Part shown: in pieces, positions 26,525 through 34,270 of the stretch
How positions within the stretch are numbered: the first letter of the stretch is position 1
How the letters are laid out: every line of letters begins with the position of its first letter
NCBI RefSeq assembly: GCF_004771275.1
Contig: NZ_RQEV01000007.1
Span: 186,001-250,000 of the forward strand
Direction: 5' to 3'
Length of the DNA: 64,000 nucleotides
DNA from: Leptospira fluminis
Lineage (GTDB): Bacteria; Spirochaetota; Leptospiria; Leptospirales; Leptospiraceae
Translations under genes and position numbers: made by a program
Notes under the pieces: generated by a model
The model's input: the letters and a program-made list of their open reading frames with translations, nothing else
Database searches by the model: none
What the model was told of the DNA's origin: nothing

Positions 26525-27769
26525 ATGTCCATCCGTACATCTTTTTTATTCGTTTATCTTCTCCAATTCGGCTTCGCAATGCTCTTAAAATACCTCTCCT
26601 TTTTAGGAGACACCTCCTCCGAAACACATGAAGCAATTTTAAAGTATTTTACGGAAGAGGATTTGCGGAAGGGAATCGAATACGATCGTAGAGGCTTTTT
26701 TGCCTCTTTAGCCTCGGAATGGATCGATGTTTTTCTGACGGGCCTCCTGGTATTCACTCCGTTTTCCGTGAAAATAGAGGATTTTCTTTTGAGAAAAACG
26801 GGGCAAAGATTCTATTTTGCCGCCGCCTTATTCCTTTTGGCGCTGGGATTTTTCAAGTTTCTGATCGGTTTGCCTTTTCATTATTATTTCGGTTACGTTT
26901 TGGAACACCGTTTCGGATTCTCGGCCATGACCCTGTGGGATTGGATTTTGTACACGACTAAGTCTCTGCTGGTCGGGACAGCGATCTCCTTACCTTTGGG
27001 GTTGGGTTCCATTTTTATATTAAGAAAATTTACATCTTCTTGGAAGTACATCATTACGGCGGGGTCCTTGGTTCTGGGTCTGGCGTTTTCCGTTCTCTTT
27101 CCGATCTTCATCACTCCCCTGTTTTACGAATACCATCCGATCGAAGAAGGAAGTCTGAAGTCGAAGATCGTGGATCTTTGTCATCGGGCGAAGATAGAGG
27201 TCTCGGACGTTTATGTGATCAACGAAAGCAAATATTCCGGGCACACGAACGCTTATTTTACCGGCTGGGGTACAAACCGGAAAATCTTTCTCTACGACAC
27301 TCTCATCCAAAAACATACGGAAGCCGAAGTGATCAGCGTTTTGGGGCACGAGATCGGTCATTGGGTGCACAACCACCAGACCAAGGATATCCTTATAGGG
27401 ACCGCGGAAACTTTTTTACTCTGTTTCGTTTTGGCCTATCTCTTCCGCAAGACTAAGGAAGAAAATCGTCTTCCTCTGAAAGAGTTTTCTTCCCCTTCCA
27501 GCCTGCCCTTTCTTTTTTTGGTTCTTTCCCTGGTCGGTACCGTGACGAGGCCGGTTTGGAGTACGCTCAGCAGAATGCAGGAATCTCAGGCGGATTTGGA
27601 AGCGCTCGTTCTGACAAAGGACAAGGAAGCGTTTATAGAAGCGGAGAAAAAACTGGCCAAAGACAATCGGTCCCGATTGAATCCGAATCGCTGGGAAGTG
27701 CTTCTAGAACATTCTCATCCCACCACTTTAGAAAGGATTCATATGGCGGAGGGTTTTTCCGGAGAGTGA
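26525..27769 (+). CDS. M48 family metalloprotease (Ste24/CAAX protease-like)
   Basis: 414 residues from the ATG at 26525; an in-frame GTG at 26498 is an alternative start. Hydrophobic segments lie near residues 5-20, 65-85, 95-115, 135-155, 170-190 and 315-335. The zinc-binding motif VISVLGHEIGHWVHNH (HExxH) and a downstream Glu in SRMQESQADLEA match M48 Ste24-type proteases. YHPIEEGSLKSKI and SKYSGHTNAYFTGWGTNRKI are family blocks. In bacteria these act on membrane or lipoprotein substrates; no CAAX substrate is expected. Confidence 0.9.
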   Translation: MSIRTSFLFVYLLQFGFAMLLKYLSFLGDTSSETHEAILKYFTEEDLRKGIEYDRRGFFASLASEWIDVFLTGLLVFTPFSVKIEDFLLRKTGQRFYFAAALFLLALGFFKFLIGLPFHYYFGYVLEHRFGFSAMTLWDWILYTTKSLLVGTAISLPLGLGSIFILRKFTSSWKYIITAGSLVLGLAFSVLFPIFITPLFYEYHPIEEGSLKSKIVDLCHRAKIEVSDVYVINESKYSGHTNAYFTGWGTNRKIFLYDTLIQKHTEAEVISVLGHEIGHWVHNHQTKDILIGTAETFLLCFVLAYLFRKTKEENRLPLKEFSSPSSLPFLFLVLSLVGTVTRPVWSTLSRMQESQADLEALVLTKDKEAFIEAEKKLAKDNRSRLNPNRWEVLLEHSHPTTLERIHMAEGFSGE

Positions 27770-27772
27770 AGT

Positions 27773-27806
27773 CCCGCGCAGCATGCGTAAGGCTTGTCCG
27801 ACACGA
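27773..27806 (+). repeat. Left copy of an imperfect 34-bp direct repeat
   Basis: 34 bases in the same orientation as 39602-39635. The two copies share CCCGCG at their start, ATGCG in the middle and GGCTTGTCCGACACGA at their end, 29 of 34 positions in total. They bracket the accessory region of about 11.8 kb. This suggests a recombination scar or a short interspersed element; which is not decidable here. Confidence 0.6.
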
Positions 27807-27910
27807 AGGTCGCGACCGGAAACTTCGTGTACCGGAATTTCGGAAGTGCGGTTTTTCCAACTCTTAAAAAAAGAATCGACTCATTTTCCGGATTCGACGA
27901 TTCGATAGTC

Positions 27911-28777
27911 ATGTCCGTTTTCCTTTTTGTTTTGCATAGGGCGCTCAGGCTCGGCGTCTTTGCTTCCATTTCGATCGCGTTTTTCTTTCCTTCCTGTACT
28001 TCGATGAATCTGGTGGATTCGGATCCTCCGATGAAACAAAGGGTGGCTTCGATGAAAAAGGTGGCTCTTGTGGGTTTTCACCCCTACTCCACCGAAACCA
28101 TCGGTGTGAAGTTGGACGGTTGGATCGATACTCCTTGTAAGTCGGAGATCTCCCAAAAGTACGGTACCAATCTGAAGTCCGCTTTCTTTAAGGGTCGTCG
28201 GAATGTTCCTTCGGACCACCGGGCGGCGTATCCGCTGCGGACCCAGGTAGTGGGTCCTCTTTCTTGGGGGGATTCGATTTCCAAGTTTCCGGCAGCGGGG
28301 CCAGACGAGAGTGTTTCGGAAGAGAATATTTTCCGATTTATGGAATTTTCCTATTCCCTCATGGGAGCAGGCGCTCTTCCTGATTTGTGTGCGGTTCTTT
28401 CGTGGGATGCGGGTTCCAAAACATTCAAAATGCAGAAGCGGGATGTGGACTTTTATGCGGTCGGTTTTTTTACTCCGGTTTTTTCCCGTCCGACGGTGTT
28501 AGGAGCGATTACCTTCGGGGTCACTTTGCCTTTGAGCATCTTTAGCATCGGAATTCTTCCGACCATGCAACAGAGGCGGACCGAATCAGTTTTCCGGATA
28601 TATGATTCCAAATTGGAACTCGTGAAGGAAGTCAAAGCGGAGAATTCGTTTTGGACCTTGGATGCGATCTGGGCCATGCCGAGCGACAGGCGGAAGCTGA
28701 TAGAAGGTTATTCCTACGATGCGCCGGCATGGGAAAAAGACGTAGAAGAATTGGATCGTAGTTGGAAGCCGGAGTAA
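27911..28777 (+). CDS. Putative lipoprotein, unknown function
   Basis: 288 residues from the ATG at 27911. The N-terminal hydrophobic stretch ends with FFFPSCTS, a plausible spirochaetal lipobox (P-S-C), placing the mature protein on a membrane. The rest has no recognised domain; VALVGFHPYSTET and later LPLSIFSIGILPTMQQRR are distinctive segments, the latter hydrophobic and possibly a second membrane helix. Reading starts farther upstream in frame are possible, but the lipobox position supports this ATG. It lies at the left edge of the accessory region. Confidence 0.65.
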   Translation: MSVFLFVLHRALRLGVFASISIAFFFPSCTSMNLVDSDPPMKQRVASMKKVALVGFHPYSTETIGVKLDGWIDTPCKSEISQKYGTNLKSAFFKGRRNVPSDHRAAYPLRTQVVGPLSWGDSISKFPAAGPDESVSEENIFRFMEFSYSLMGAGALPDLCAVLSWDAGSKTFKMQKRDVDFYAVGFFTPVFSRPTVLGAITFGVTLPLSIFSIGILPTMQQRRTESVFRIYDSKLELVKEVKAENSFWTLDAIWAMPSDRRKLIEGYSYDAPAWEKDVEELDRSWKPE

Positions 28778-28808
28778 ATCGCTTTGTATGCTTAAACGAT
28801 TCACTTAA

Positions 28809-29321
28809 TTAATGTAATGCATTAAATTTTATTCTTAATCGCTTTTGAATATTTTGACGATACTCCAACTTTTTTTTATCACTATTTAATTTCTTATTCT
28901 TCGGCGGTTCAAAATCAAAATCCTTTCCTTCTTCCATAACACGTATCTCAATATGACTATAATTTTCAATTTGATCGTCTGTCTTTTTTAACGGATCATG
29001 AACCGGATTTGCGATTTTCTTAAATCGAGCCGTCTTTATCGAAAATGAATAACAACCATCCTTAAGGCTGCCATTCCGCCGATACCAAATGTCCCAAGGG
29101 TAAGAAAACCGAGACCAATTACAAGATATGTCTGGAAACTTGATTGTTTCTAATTTGATTTTTTTATTTTCATCGAGATCGGAAGATTTAAAGCTTCGGT
29201 ATAAGCATTCCCAACTTCTTATTGAAGCCGAAGACAATCTGTGTCTATTATTTATTTCTAACCTTTTAGGTGACTTTATCGAATTGCAGATTCTTAAAAT
29301 ACGTGCTATAAGAGGAGTCAT
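28809..29321 (-). CDS. AT-rich hypothetical protein, third gene of a cassette
   Basis: 170 residues, Lys/Asn/Ile-rich, unlike the flanking genes. It includes FPDISCNWSRFSYPWDIWY and, near the C-terminus, NYSHIEIRVMEEG followed by a basic tail (KLEYRQNIQKRLRI). I associate such sequences with small conserved proteins found as a pair with the neighbouring gene type, but cannot name a function. The ATG at 29321 overlaps the upstream gene by 56 nt, and the true start could be later. Low GC suggests acquisition from elsewhere. Confidence 0.55.
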   Translation of the reverse strand: MTPLIARILRICNSIKSPKRLEINNRHRLSSASIRSWECLYRSFKSSDLDENKKIKLETIKFPDISCNWSRFSYPWDIWYRRNGSLKDGCYSFSIKTARFKKIANPVHDPLKKTDDQIENYSHIEIRVMEEGKDFDFEPPKNKKLNSDKKKLEYRQNIQKRLRIKFNALH

Positions 29322-29781
29322 TATCGAGATCTAATTCGTCTAATTCTATTAAATTTGAGTTTTTTATTAAAGCAATTACTATATTTCCATGATTATAAAC
29401 TTCAATGAAGACTTCAATTTCTTTATTTGAAAATAGTTTTTTTCTAATTTTCTTATACACAATCGCTATCCCTCCTTCAATAGAAGGAGCAACGCGTAAA
29501 GGGATAATATGAAAATCTTCTTTGATTTTGTTTATTATTCTTATAGAATTATCTTTAACAGAATCGCTAATTTCTGGATACCCAATCGGAGCAGCAAGTT
29601 TTTTCAAATATAGAAAGATGTTTCCAATTGCTGACGTTGTTATCTGAGTTTGTTCCGTTTTTGATAAACTTTTAGAAAAAAGGGAAGATATTGCATCCGC
29701 ACCTATCCATCTTTCAGCATTATCATTATCGGAAGATAAATAGTAATCAAAAGAATTCGTTACTGTGAGAATTTCGCTCAT
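29266..29781 (-). CDS. AT-rich hypothetical protein, second gene of a cassette
   Basis: 171 residues, soluble, acidic C-terminus. The middle holds RVAPSIEGGIAIVYKK followed by IEVFIEVYNHGNIVIALI, a beta-rich pattern seen in several small conserved families of unknown function encoded next to toxin-like or orphan genes. ATG at 29781 overlaps the stop of the first gene by 4 nt and its own end overlaps the third gene, so the three are translated together. Composition is AT-rich compared with both sides. Confidence 0.6.
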   Translation of the reverse strand: MSEILTVTNSFDYYLSSDNDNAERWIGADAISSLFSKSLSKTEQTQITTSAIGNIFLYLKKLAAPIGYPEISDSVKDNSIRIINKIKEDFHIIPLRVAPSIEGGIAIVYKKIRKKLFSNKEIEVFIEVYNHGNIVIALIKNSNLIELDELDLDNDSSYSTYFKNLQFDKVT

Positions 29782-30038
29782 TTTTTTCTCAACGATTCCG
29801 GAGTCTCGACGAGAAGGATCGGTATAAGATGAGTAACGTATAGCGGATTCCCCGCTTGGTCATACTCTCCATCAATTCTTATTACTTGGGCAAGGTTCTG
29901 TTTTACTTTAACCACAGTACCATCAGATAATTCATACGTAGACCAAGGCTCATCAGACTTCCTGATCTCGACTATCGTACCTTCTTTATTAACAGGTCCG
30001 TTAGGCGTTTGAACTGGAACAGTTATTTTATTTGACAT
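29778..30038 (-). CDS. Small AT-rich hypothetical protein, first gene of a cassette
   Basis: 86 residues, with EIRKSDEPWSTYELSDGTVVKVKQNL and IDGEYDQAGNPLYVTHLIPIL as its main features. The order of short strands suggests a small beta-barrel-like protein. ATG at 30038 with GGAA about seven bases upstream. It is the first gene of the three-gene minus-strand cassette. A regulatory or antitoxin/immunity role is conceivable but not shown. Confidence 0.6.
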   Translation of the reverse strand: MSNKITVPVQTPNGPVNKEGTIVEIRKSDEPWSTYELSDGTVVKVKQNLAQVIRIDGEYDQAGNPLYVTHLIPILLVETPESLRKK

Positions 30039-30279
30039 TTAAATTTCCGTAACTAAAAGACCCATCGAGTCATATTTAAAGAAAATAATTTTACTTACAG
30101 GTTTAATTTTCGGTTATTTTTTAAATAAACCTATATTATAATCAGTAGTCAAGTAACTTGAAAACAAATTACATCGGACATTTGATAAATATTTGTTTAG
30201 TCATTTTTCGGTGTATGTAAGAGACGCTTACGATAATCATTATTCCCAAGTCTATGCAATGAAATTAGAAGTATCCACA

Positions 30280-30444
30280 ATGGCTATACAAAGTATAAAG
30301 AAAATTCCTCCCCTAAAGGGCAAGCACGCAAAGGATTTTGTCCAGAAGGCAGATTCCACATTATCTAGACAAATCAAGGTCTCCGAACAAGAGAAGAAAA
30401 TTTACCTATCTCTTGCTCAAAAGAATCAACGAAACGGTAAATAG
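30280..30444 (+). CDS. Small basic hypothetical protein
   Basis: 54 residues from the ATG at 30280; longer in-frame starts at 30259 (ATG) and 30193 (TTG) exist. The sequence begins with AIQSIKKIPPLKGKHAKDF and is Lys-rich with short helical segments. Divergent from the AT-rich cassette, it shares its low-GC character. No family named; similarity in style to small antitoxin-like proteins is speculative. The 241 bases between 30039 and 30279 and the 203 bases between 30445 and 30647 hold no other feature I can support. Confidence 0.4.
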   Translation: MAIQSIKKIPPLKGKHAKDFVQKADSTLSRQIKVSEQEKKIYLSLAQKNQRNGK

Positions 30445-30647
30445 AAGGCAATTCATTCCAAAACTTTGATGTACGTCATAATTTCGATTACATCCGAATC
30501 TGATTTTGATAAAAGATAAAAAACCACCAATTCTGAAAAGCAAACGTAAATAAAAAAGATAGGATGAAGGGATTCGAAATTCGTTCTCCTCACTCTTTTA
30601 CAGTATTACTTATTGCATTTAGAAGATCGGTCGCAAGCATAGTTCGT

Positions 30648-31250
30648 TCATCCCCGCTTTTTTCGTTTTCGCTCCGGGCGGGCGGTCTTTTCCCCTTTGG
30701 TTTTTGGGCCCTGCAATTTTGTGAGTCGATTCTTGGCTTCTTGGATAGCGGATTGCCTGTTTTTGGGTGCGATTTTTAGGAAATTCGCGTAGTTTGCGGC
30801 GGCGAGTTTGTTGTTGCCGGAGTTTTCATAGGCGAGTGCGAGGTTGTACACGATTTCGGGCATGTTCGGGTTAAGTCGGAGCGCAATTTCGTAATTTCGG
30901 ATCGCCTCGGAGTTCTGTCCTTTTGCGGACAATAGGACTCCTAGATTGTAGTAGGCTTGCGCGTATTCCGGATCGATTGAGATCACTTCTTTAAATTTTT
31001 GTAATGCTTCCTCGTTACGATTCAGAGTCATGAGCGCAATGCCCGCGTTTGCGATGTAATCCGGCACTTTAGGATCCAGCTCCGCCGCCTTTAGGAATTG
31101 GTAGAGCGCCTTTTCCGGATCCGTGTCAAGCGTTCGAATTCCTTGTTCGTTGTGTTGCAACGCTTTGGCTGCGGTTGTTTCGCCATTGCAAACGGTCAGA
31201 AATACGCAGAGAAGTATGAGAGAAAAGGTCGTTTTCGGAAGCGTTCTCAT
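30648..31250 (-). CDS. TPR repeat lipoprotein-like protein
   Basis: 200 residues from the ATG at 31250, which GGAG five bases upstream supports over the GTG six bases earlier. After a short hydrophobic leader ending LTVCNGE (possible lipobox), residues about 25-175 hold four tetratricopeptide repeats, seen as YIANAGIALMTLNRNEEALQKF, AYYNLGVLLSAKGQNSEAI and VYNLALAYENSGNNKLAA. The basic tail (about residues 180-200) is Lys/Arg-rich. TPR proteins of this kind organise protein complexes; the partner is unknown. It is downstream of a multi-pass membrane gene, 8 nt apart, and probably in its operon. Confidence 0.8.
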   Translation of the reverse strand: MRTLPKTTFSLILLCVFLTVCNGETTAAKALQHNEQGIRTLDTDPEKALYQFLKAAELDPKVPDYIANAGIALMTLNRNEEALQKFKEVISIDPEYAQAYYNLGVLLSAKGQNSEAIRNYEIALRLNPNMPEIVYNLALAYENSGNNKLAAANYANFLKIAPKNRQSAIQEAKNRLTKLQGPKTKGEKTARPERKRKKRG

Positions 31251-31258
31251 TGCCACTC

Positions 31259-31990
31259 CTAGCGCGCAAAGTAAGAAATCAACGCTATAAAAAGAAGTAT
31301 CGGCGATAGTGTCAGGATGACGGCCCTGCCGATCGGTTGGTCGTATCTGTTATGGAAGGCTTTTACGGAATACACGATGCTCGTTCCTAGGATTCCGATC
31401 GTAAAGACGGCCCAAAAAACGGTGATTCCGATTTGGAAGAATCGGTTCGGAATGAGGACGAGCTTGAGAAGCGTGGTGATCTGTTGGATGGCGATTCCAA
31501 CCATCGGAAAAAACAGGGTGTTTAAGGATAATAGGGCCAAGAAAGGTTTTTGGGCCTCCTTTTCCTTGCCGTTTAAGATCCAGAATGCGAGATTCCAAAT
31601 CGCCGCCGTGAAGACGGGTAGGAAGGTCCAGAAGAGAAAAAATCCGAAAATGTTTTGGGGAAAATGCGAGAAGAAATAGAGAAGGCCTCCGATTTCCTTT
31701 TGGGCATACAGGTCTTCCACCATCGTGTTCGTAGTCGTCCCTTTGTAAAAGAAATCGATCAGGATATTGACCGTGTTGAGTAGCCCTGCGAACTCGAAAA
31801 CGTACGTATAACGCATGAATCCGGATTTTAAAGCCGGGTTTGTCCACTCCAGGATCGGAGTCTTGTCTCGGATCAAGGACAGGATGTCTAACTTTTCCTT
31901 TTGGAAAATATTCTTTAGTTTTAAAGGAATCGAATCGAGCATTTGTTTTTGGTCCCTTTGTTCACGCGACAGAATCGGTTGTCGTTTCAA
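31259..31990 (-). CDS. Multi-pass membrane protein, YIP1-like
   Basis: 243 residues with five or six hydrophobic segments (near residues 65-85, 100-135, 145-170, 185-205 and 220-240) after a charged N-terminus. The arrangement resembles Yip1-domain membrane proteins, a family of unknown function in bacteria. TTG start at 31990, with a poor ribosome-binding site, so the start is uncertain. The TPR gene follows 8 nt downstream. Confidence 0.6.
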   Translation of the reverse strand: MKRQPILSREQRDQKQMLDSIPLKLKNIFQKEKLDILSLIRDKTPILEWTNPALKSGFMRYTYVFEFAGLLNTVNILIDFFYKGTTTNTMVEDLYAQKEIGGLLYFFSHFPQNIFGFFLFWTFLPVFTAAIWNLAFWILNGKEKEAQKPFLALLSLNTLFFPMVGIAIQQITTLLKLVLIPNRFFQIGITVFWAVFTIGILGTSIVYSVKAFHNRYDQPIGRAVILTLSPILLFIALISYFAR

Positions 31991-32124
31991 ATTTTTATGA
32001 TCAAATAGCGTTAGTATCCGGCCTGTGTCGAGAGAAATACTCCGGAAATCCGGTTTTCATTTGACTTTGAAGCGGTTGTTCGAGTTTTTTAACAATCATT
32101 CGTTCGGGTCGGTTTTGTAGGCTC

Positions 32125-32727
32125 ATGCAAATTCTAAAACAGAGTCGTTTTGCCTCCTTTCTTCTTTTTGTTTTGGTCGCTTGGGGTTGCGGCGGCGTTT
32201 CGAAAGATACGAAGGACCGGTATGCGGCAGGCGTAGCTTTTTACGATGCGAAAAATCTGAAAGAGGCCATCGTCCAGTTTCAAAACGTATATTCAGAGGA
32301 TCCGAATTATCTTTCCACTCGGTTTATGCTCGGGAAGTGTTACTTCTATTCCAAGAATTTCCAAAAGGCGAAAGAGTTTTTCGGTGAAGATTACGATTCC
32401 AACCGGAACCGTTTGCATTCCGGTATTTGGTGGTATCGCACCAGATTTTTATTGGGAGAAGATCCTAAGGAAATCCTTTCCGGCGTGGTGTCCCTTTTGG
32501 AAGTCGATCCGGAACTTTCGGAAGGTTGGATTTTACGCGGTATGATCGAGGAAAAACTGGGGAAACCTTCGGAGGCGCTCCAGAGTTATCTGAAAGCGGC
32601 GGAGGAATCCGATCGTATCGCTTTGGTCAACTTCAGACTGTCAAAGGTATTTCGTAAAATAGGATTGTCGGAGCGTGCGGACGCTTACGAAGTGAAAGCG
32701 AGAGCCTTGGGCTACAAAGAGAAGTAG
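32125..32727 (+). CDS. TPR repeat lipoprotein
   Basis: 200 residues. The leader FASFLLFVLVAWGCGG ends in a lipobox-like WGC, giving a surface or periplasmic lipoprotein. Tetratricopeptide-like repeats follow: YAAGVAFYDAKNLKEAIVQFQ, FMLGKCYFYSKNFQKAKEFF and ILRGMIEEKLGKPSEALQSY. ATG start at 32125. It is followed by the MORN gene after 12 nt, and the pair resembles a small envelope-assembly unit. Confidence 0.8.
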   Translation: MQILKQSRFASFLLFVLVAWGCGGVSKDTKDRYAAGVAFYDAKNLKEAIVQFQNVYSEDPNYLSTRFMLGKCYFYSKNFQKAKEFFGEDYDSNRNRLHSGIWWYRTRFLLGEDPKEILSGVVSLLEVDPELSEGWILRGMIEEKLGKPSEALQSYLKAAEESDRIALVNFRLSKVFRKIGLSERADAYEVKARALGYKEK

Positions 32728-32739
32728 GAAGGTTTTTTC

Positions 32740-33435
32740 GTGAACTTACGGGTACTTTTTTCCGACTTGAAAGATTTTCTTGTTTTGCCTTCCCAAAAAC
32801 GGAGGCGAGTTTTGTTGGTCGTCTTTTCCGTTTCGGCTTTGGCGGTCGTTGTTTCCTTTTTGCTTTCCGTGGGTTCCGGCGTTTGCCAAGCGGGGAACTG
32901 TTGGTTCGGCCTGGGAGTGATGAAGTATTCCGACGGGAACATCTACCGTGGGTCTCTTTTGTTACGCAAGGCAAACGGGTACGGTGAGTTTGTGAGCCGG
33001 AAGAAAGATCGGTATTTTGGGGAATGGTCCTGGGGCAAAAAACACGGGTACGGGATTTATTATTACGGTAACGGCGACGTGTACGAGGGCCAATTTTCCT
33101 CCAACGTCAAAGTCGGATTCGGTTCGTTTTCCTGGAAAGGAGGTTTGAAGTACGTAGGGAGATGGGAAGACGGGGAACCGTCCGGCCCGGGCAAGCTCCT
33201 TTTGGAAGACGGTACGACGAGCCTGGATGGGGAATACCGTAAGGGAATCATTTATAACGGAAAAGGAATGTACGTCTACGACGACGGCACAAGGTACGTA
33301 GGAGAGTGGAAGGAAGGAAGGAGAAACGGGTTCGGGATCCAATTGGATTCCGCCGGGAGGATTTTGTATTCGGGCCAATGGGTAAACGACCATCCATTGG
33401 GATCGGCTCCCTCGAAGGGAAGGACCCCTTCCTAA
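32740..33435 (+). CDS. MORN repeat membrane protein
   Basis: 231 residues. A helix at about residues 25-46 (VLLVVFSVSALAVVVSFLL) anchors the protein, and the rest holds at least six MORN repeats of about 23 residues: YSDGNIYRGSLLLRKANGYG, FGEWSWGKKHGYG, YGNGDVYEGQFSSNVKVGFG, YVGRWEDGEPSGPG, YRKGIIYNGKGMY and YVGEWKEGRRNGFG. MORN repeats bind lipid or other proteins and act as spacers. GTG start at 32740. It follows the TPR lipoprotein gene closely. Confidence 0.85.
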   Translation: MNLRVLFSDLKDFLVLPSQKRRRVLLVVFSVSALAVVVSFLLSVGSGVCQAGNCWFGLGVMKYSDGNIYRGSLLLRKANGYGEFVSRKKDRYFGEWSWGKKHGYGIYYYGNGDVYEGQFSSNVKVGFGSFSWKGGLKYVGRWEDGEPSGPGKLLLEDGTTSLDGEYRKGIIYNGKGMYVYDDGTRYVGEWKEGRRNGFGIQLDSAGRILYSGQWVNDHPLGSAPSKGRTPS

Positions 33436-33538
33436 TCGTCGTTTGTTTTCCGCAAAAAAGTGGATTGACGAAACGCAGGAGTCGGCACTAACTCGCGAAT
33501 GTACGGGGAAACCCGGTCTCACAGGAGAAACTCATTCG

Positions 33539-34009
33539 ATGAAATCGATTTACAGAATTCTTATTTTGGCATTCGTATTGTTTGCATTCGTGTCCGGTTG
33601 CAAGAAGTCTTCCAATAGCGACGACTCGTCAACCATTCTTGCTTTGGCTCTTGCACAGAACGGCCAAGGTTGCTCCCCCAAGGGTCTCACGATTACGAAA
33701 GGCGGAAGTGCGGTCACCGGTGGTAGCACGGCAGGGTACTTCTATTATTATTATGTAAGCTTGGCTGGGACGACAGACACGGTTACGTTCTCTTCTACTC
33801 CATCCGGTGGTGCCGGAAACGTTGTGAGCATTGGAAAATCTAACATTTTGATAGCTGCAAATAACGTAACTGCTTCCGCCAATTATGATGCCTTCGGAGC
33901 CGTTGCTCCCTATACGAATAGTTCTGTGACTACTAGCGCCGGAAATTTTAGATGTCTTGTGGTTCAAGTTCCAGCTTCCGGTTCCTCTTACTCGCTGTCG
34001 ATTAACTGA
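33539..34009 (+). CDS. Putative lipoprotein
   Basis: 156 residues from the ATG at 33539 with AGGAG 11 bases upstream; an in-frame start at 33443 is less likely. The leader ends with FAFVSGCKK, a lipobox, so the mature protein is probably a lipoprotein. The body is Ser/Thr/Gly-rich with one further Cys pair (GQGCSPKG and NFRCLVV) and looks like a small beta protein, but has no family I recognise. A strong terminator follows. Confidence 0.75.
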   Translation: MKSIYRILILAFVLFAFVSGCKKSSNSDDSSTILALALAQNGQGCSPKGLTITKGGSAVTGGSTAGYFYYYYVSLAGTTDTVTFSSTPSGGAGNVVSIGKSNILIAANNVTASANYDAFGAVAPYTNSSVTTSAGNFRCLVVQVPASGSSYSLSIN

Positions 34010-34030
34010 ACATTTTTCTTCCTTCCTTCG

Positions 34031-34065
34031 GACGCTCCTCTTCTCTGGGGAGGGGTGTCTTTTTT
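34031..34065 (+). terminator. Intrinsic terminator after the lipoprotein gene
   Basis: A 10-bp stem (GACGCTCCTC pairing with GAGGGGTGTC-like sequence, two G-T wobbles) with a short loop is followed directly by a T-run (six to seven T). It lies 21 bases past the stop of the lipoprotein gene. Confidence 0.8.
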
Positions 34066-34270
34066 CCTTCTTTTTCTCCTTGCCCCTTAAGGGACGCGTC
34101 ATACTCCTATTGGTCTAGTTTTCCTCTTTTGCTCTAGGTGTTTCGTCTCTTTTTTTATCCTTTTTTGGGATATTGTGGCAATCTTAGGTCCATTCTTGCC
34201 TTTTCTTCTGGACGCCTGTCTAAGAAATCTTATTTTTTGGCTTAAATATAGAGATTTTGGGGTTTTCGGT

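Noticed and set aside
30193..30279. Longer start of the small basic protein
   Set aside because: TTG at 30193 and ATG at 30259 lack a ribosome-binding site; the shorter start is only slightly better, so confidence stays low.
33443..33538. N-terminal extension of the lipoprotein at 33539
   Set aside because: It would bury the lipobox; the ATG at 33539 with AGGAG upstream fits better.
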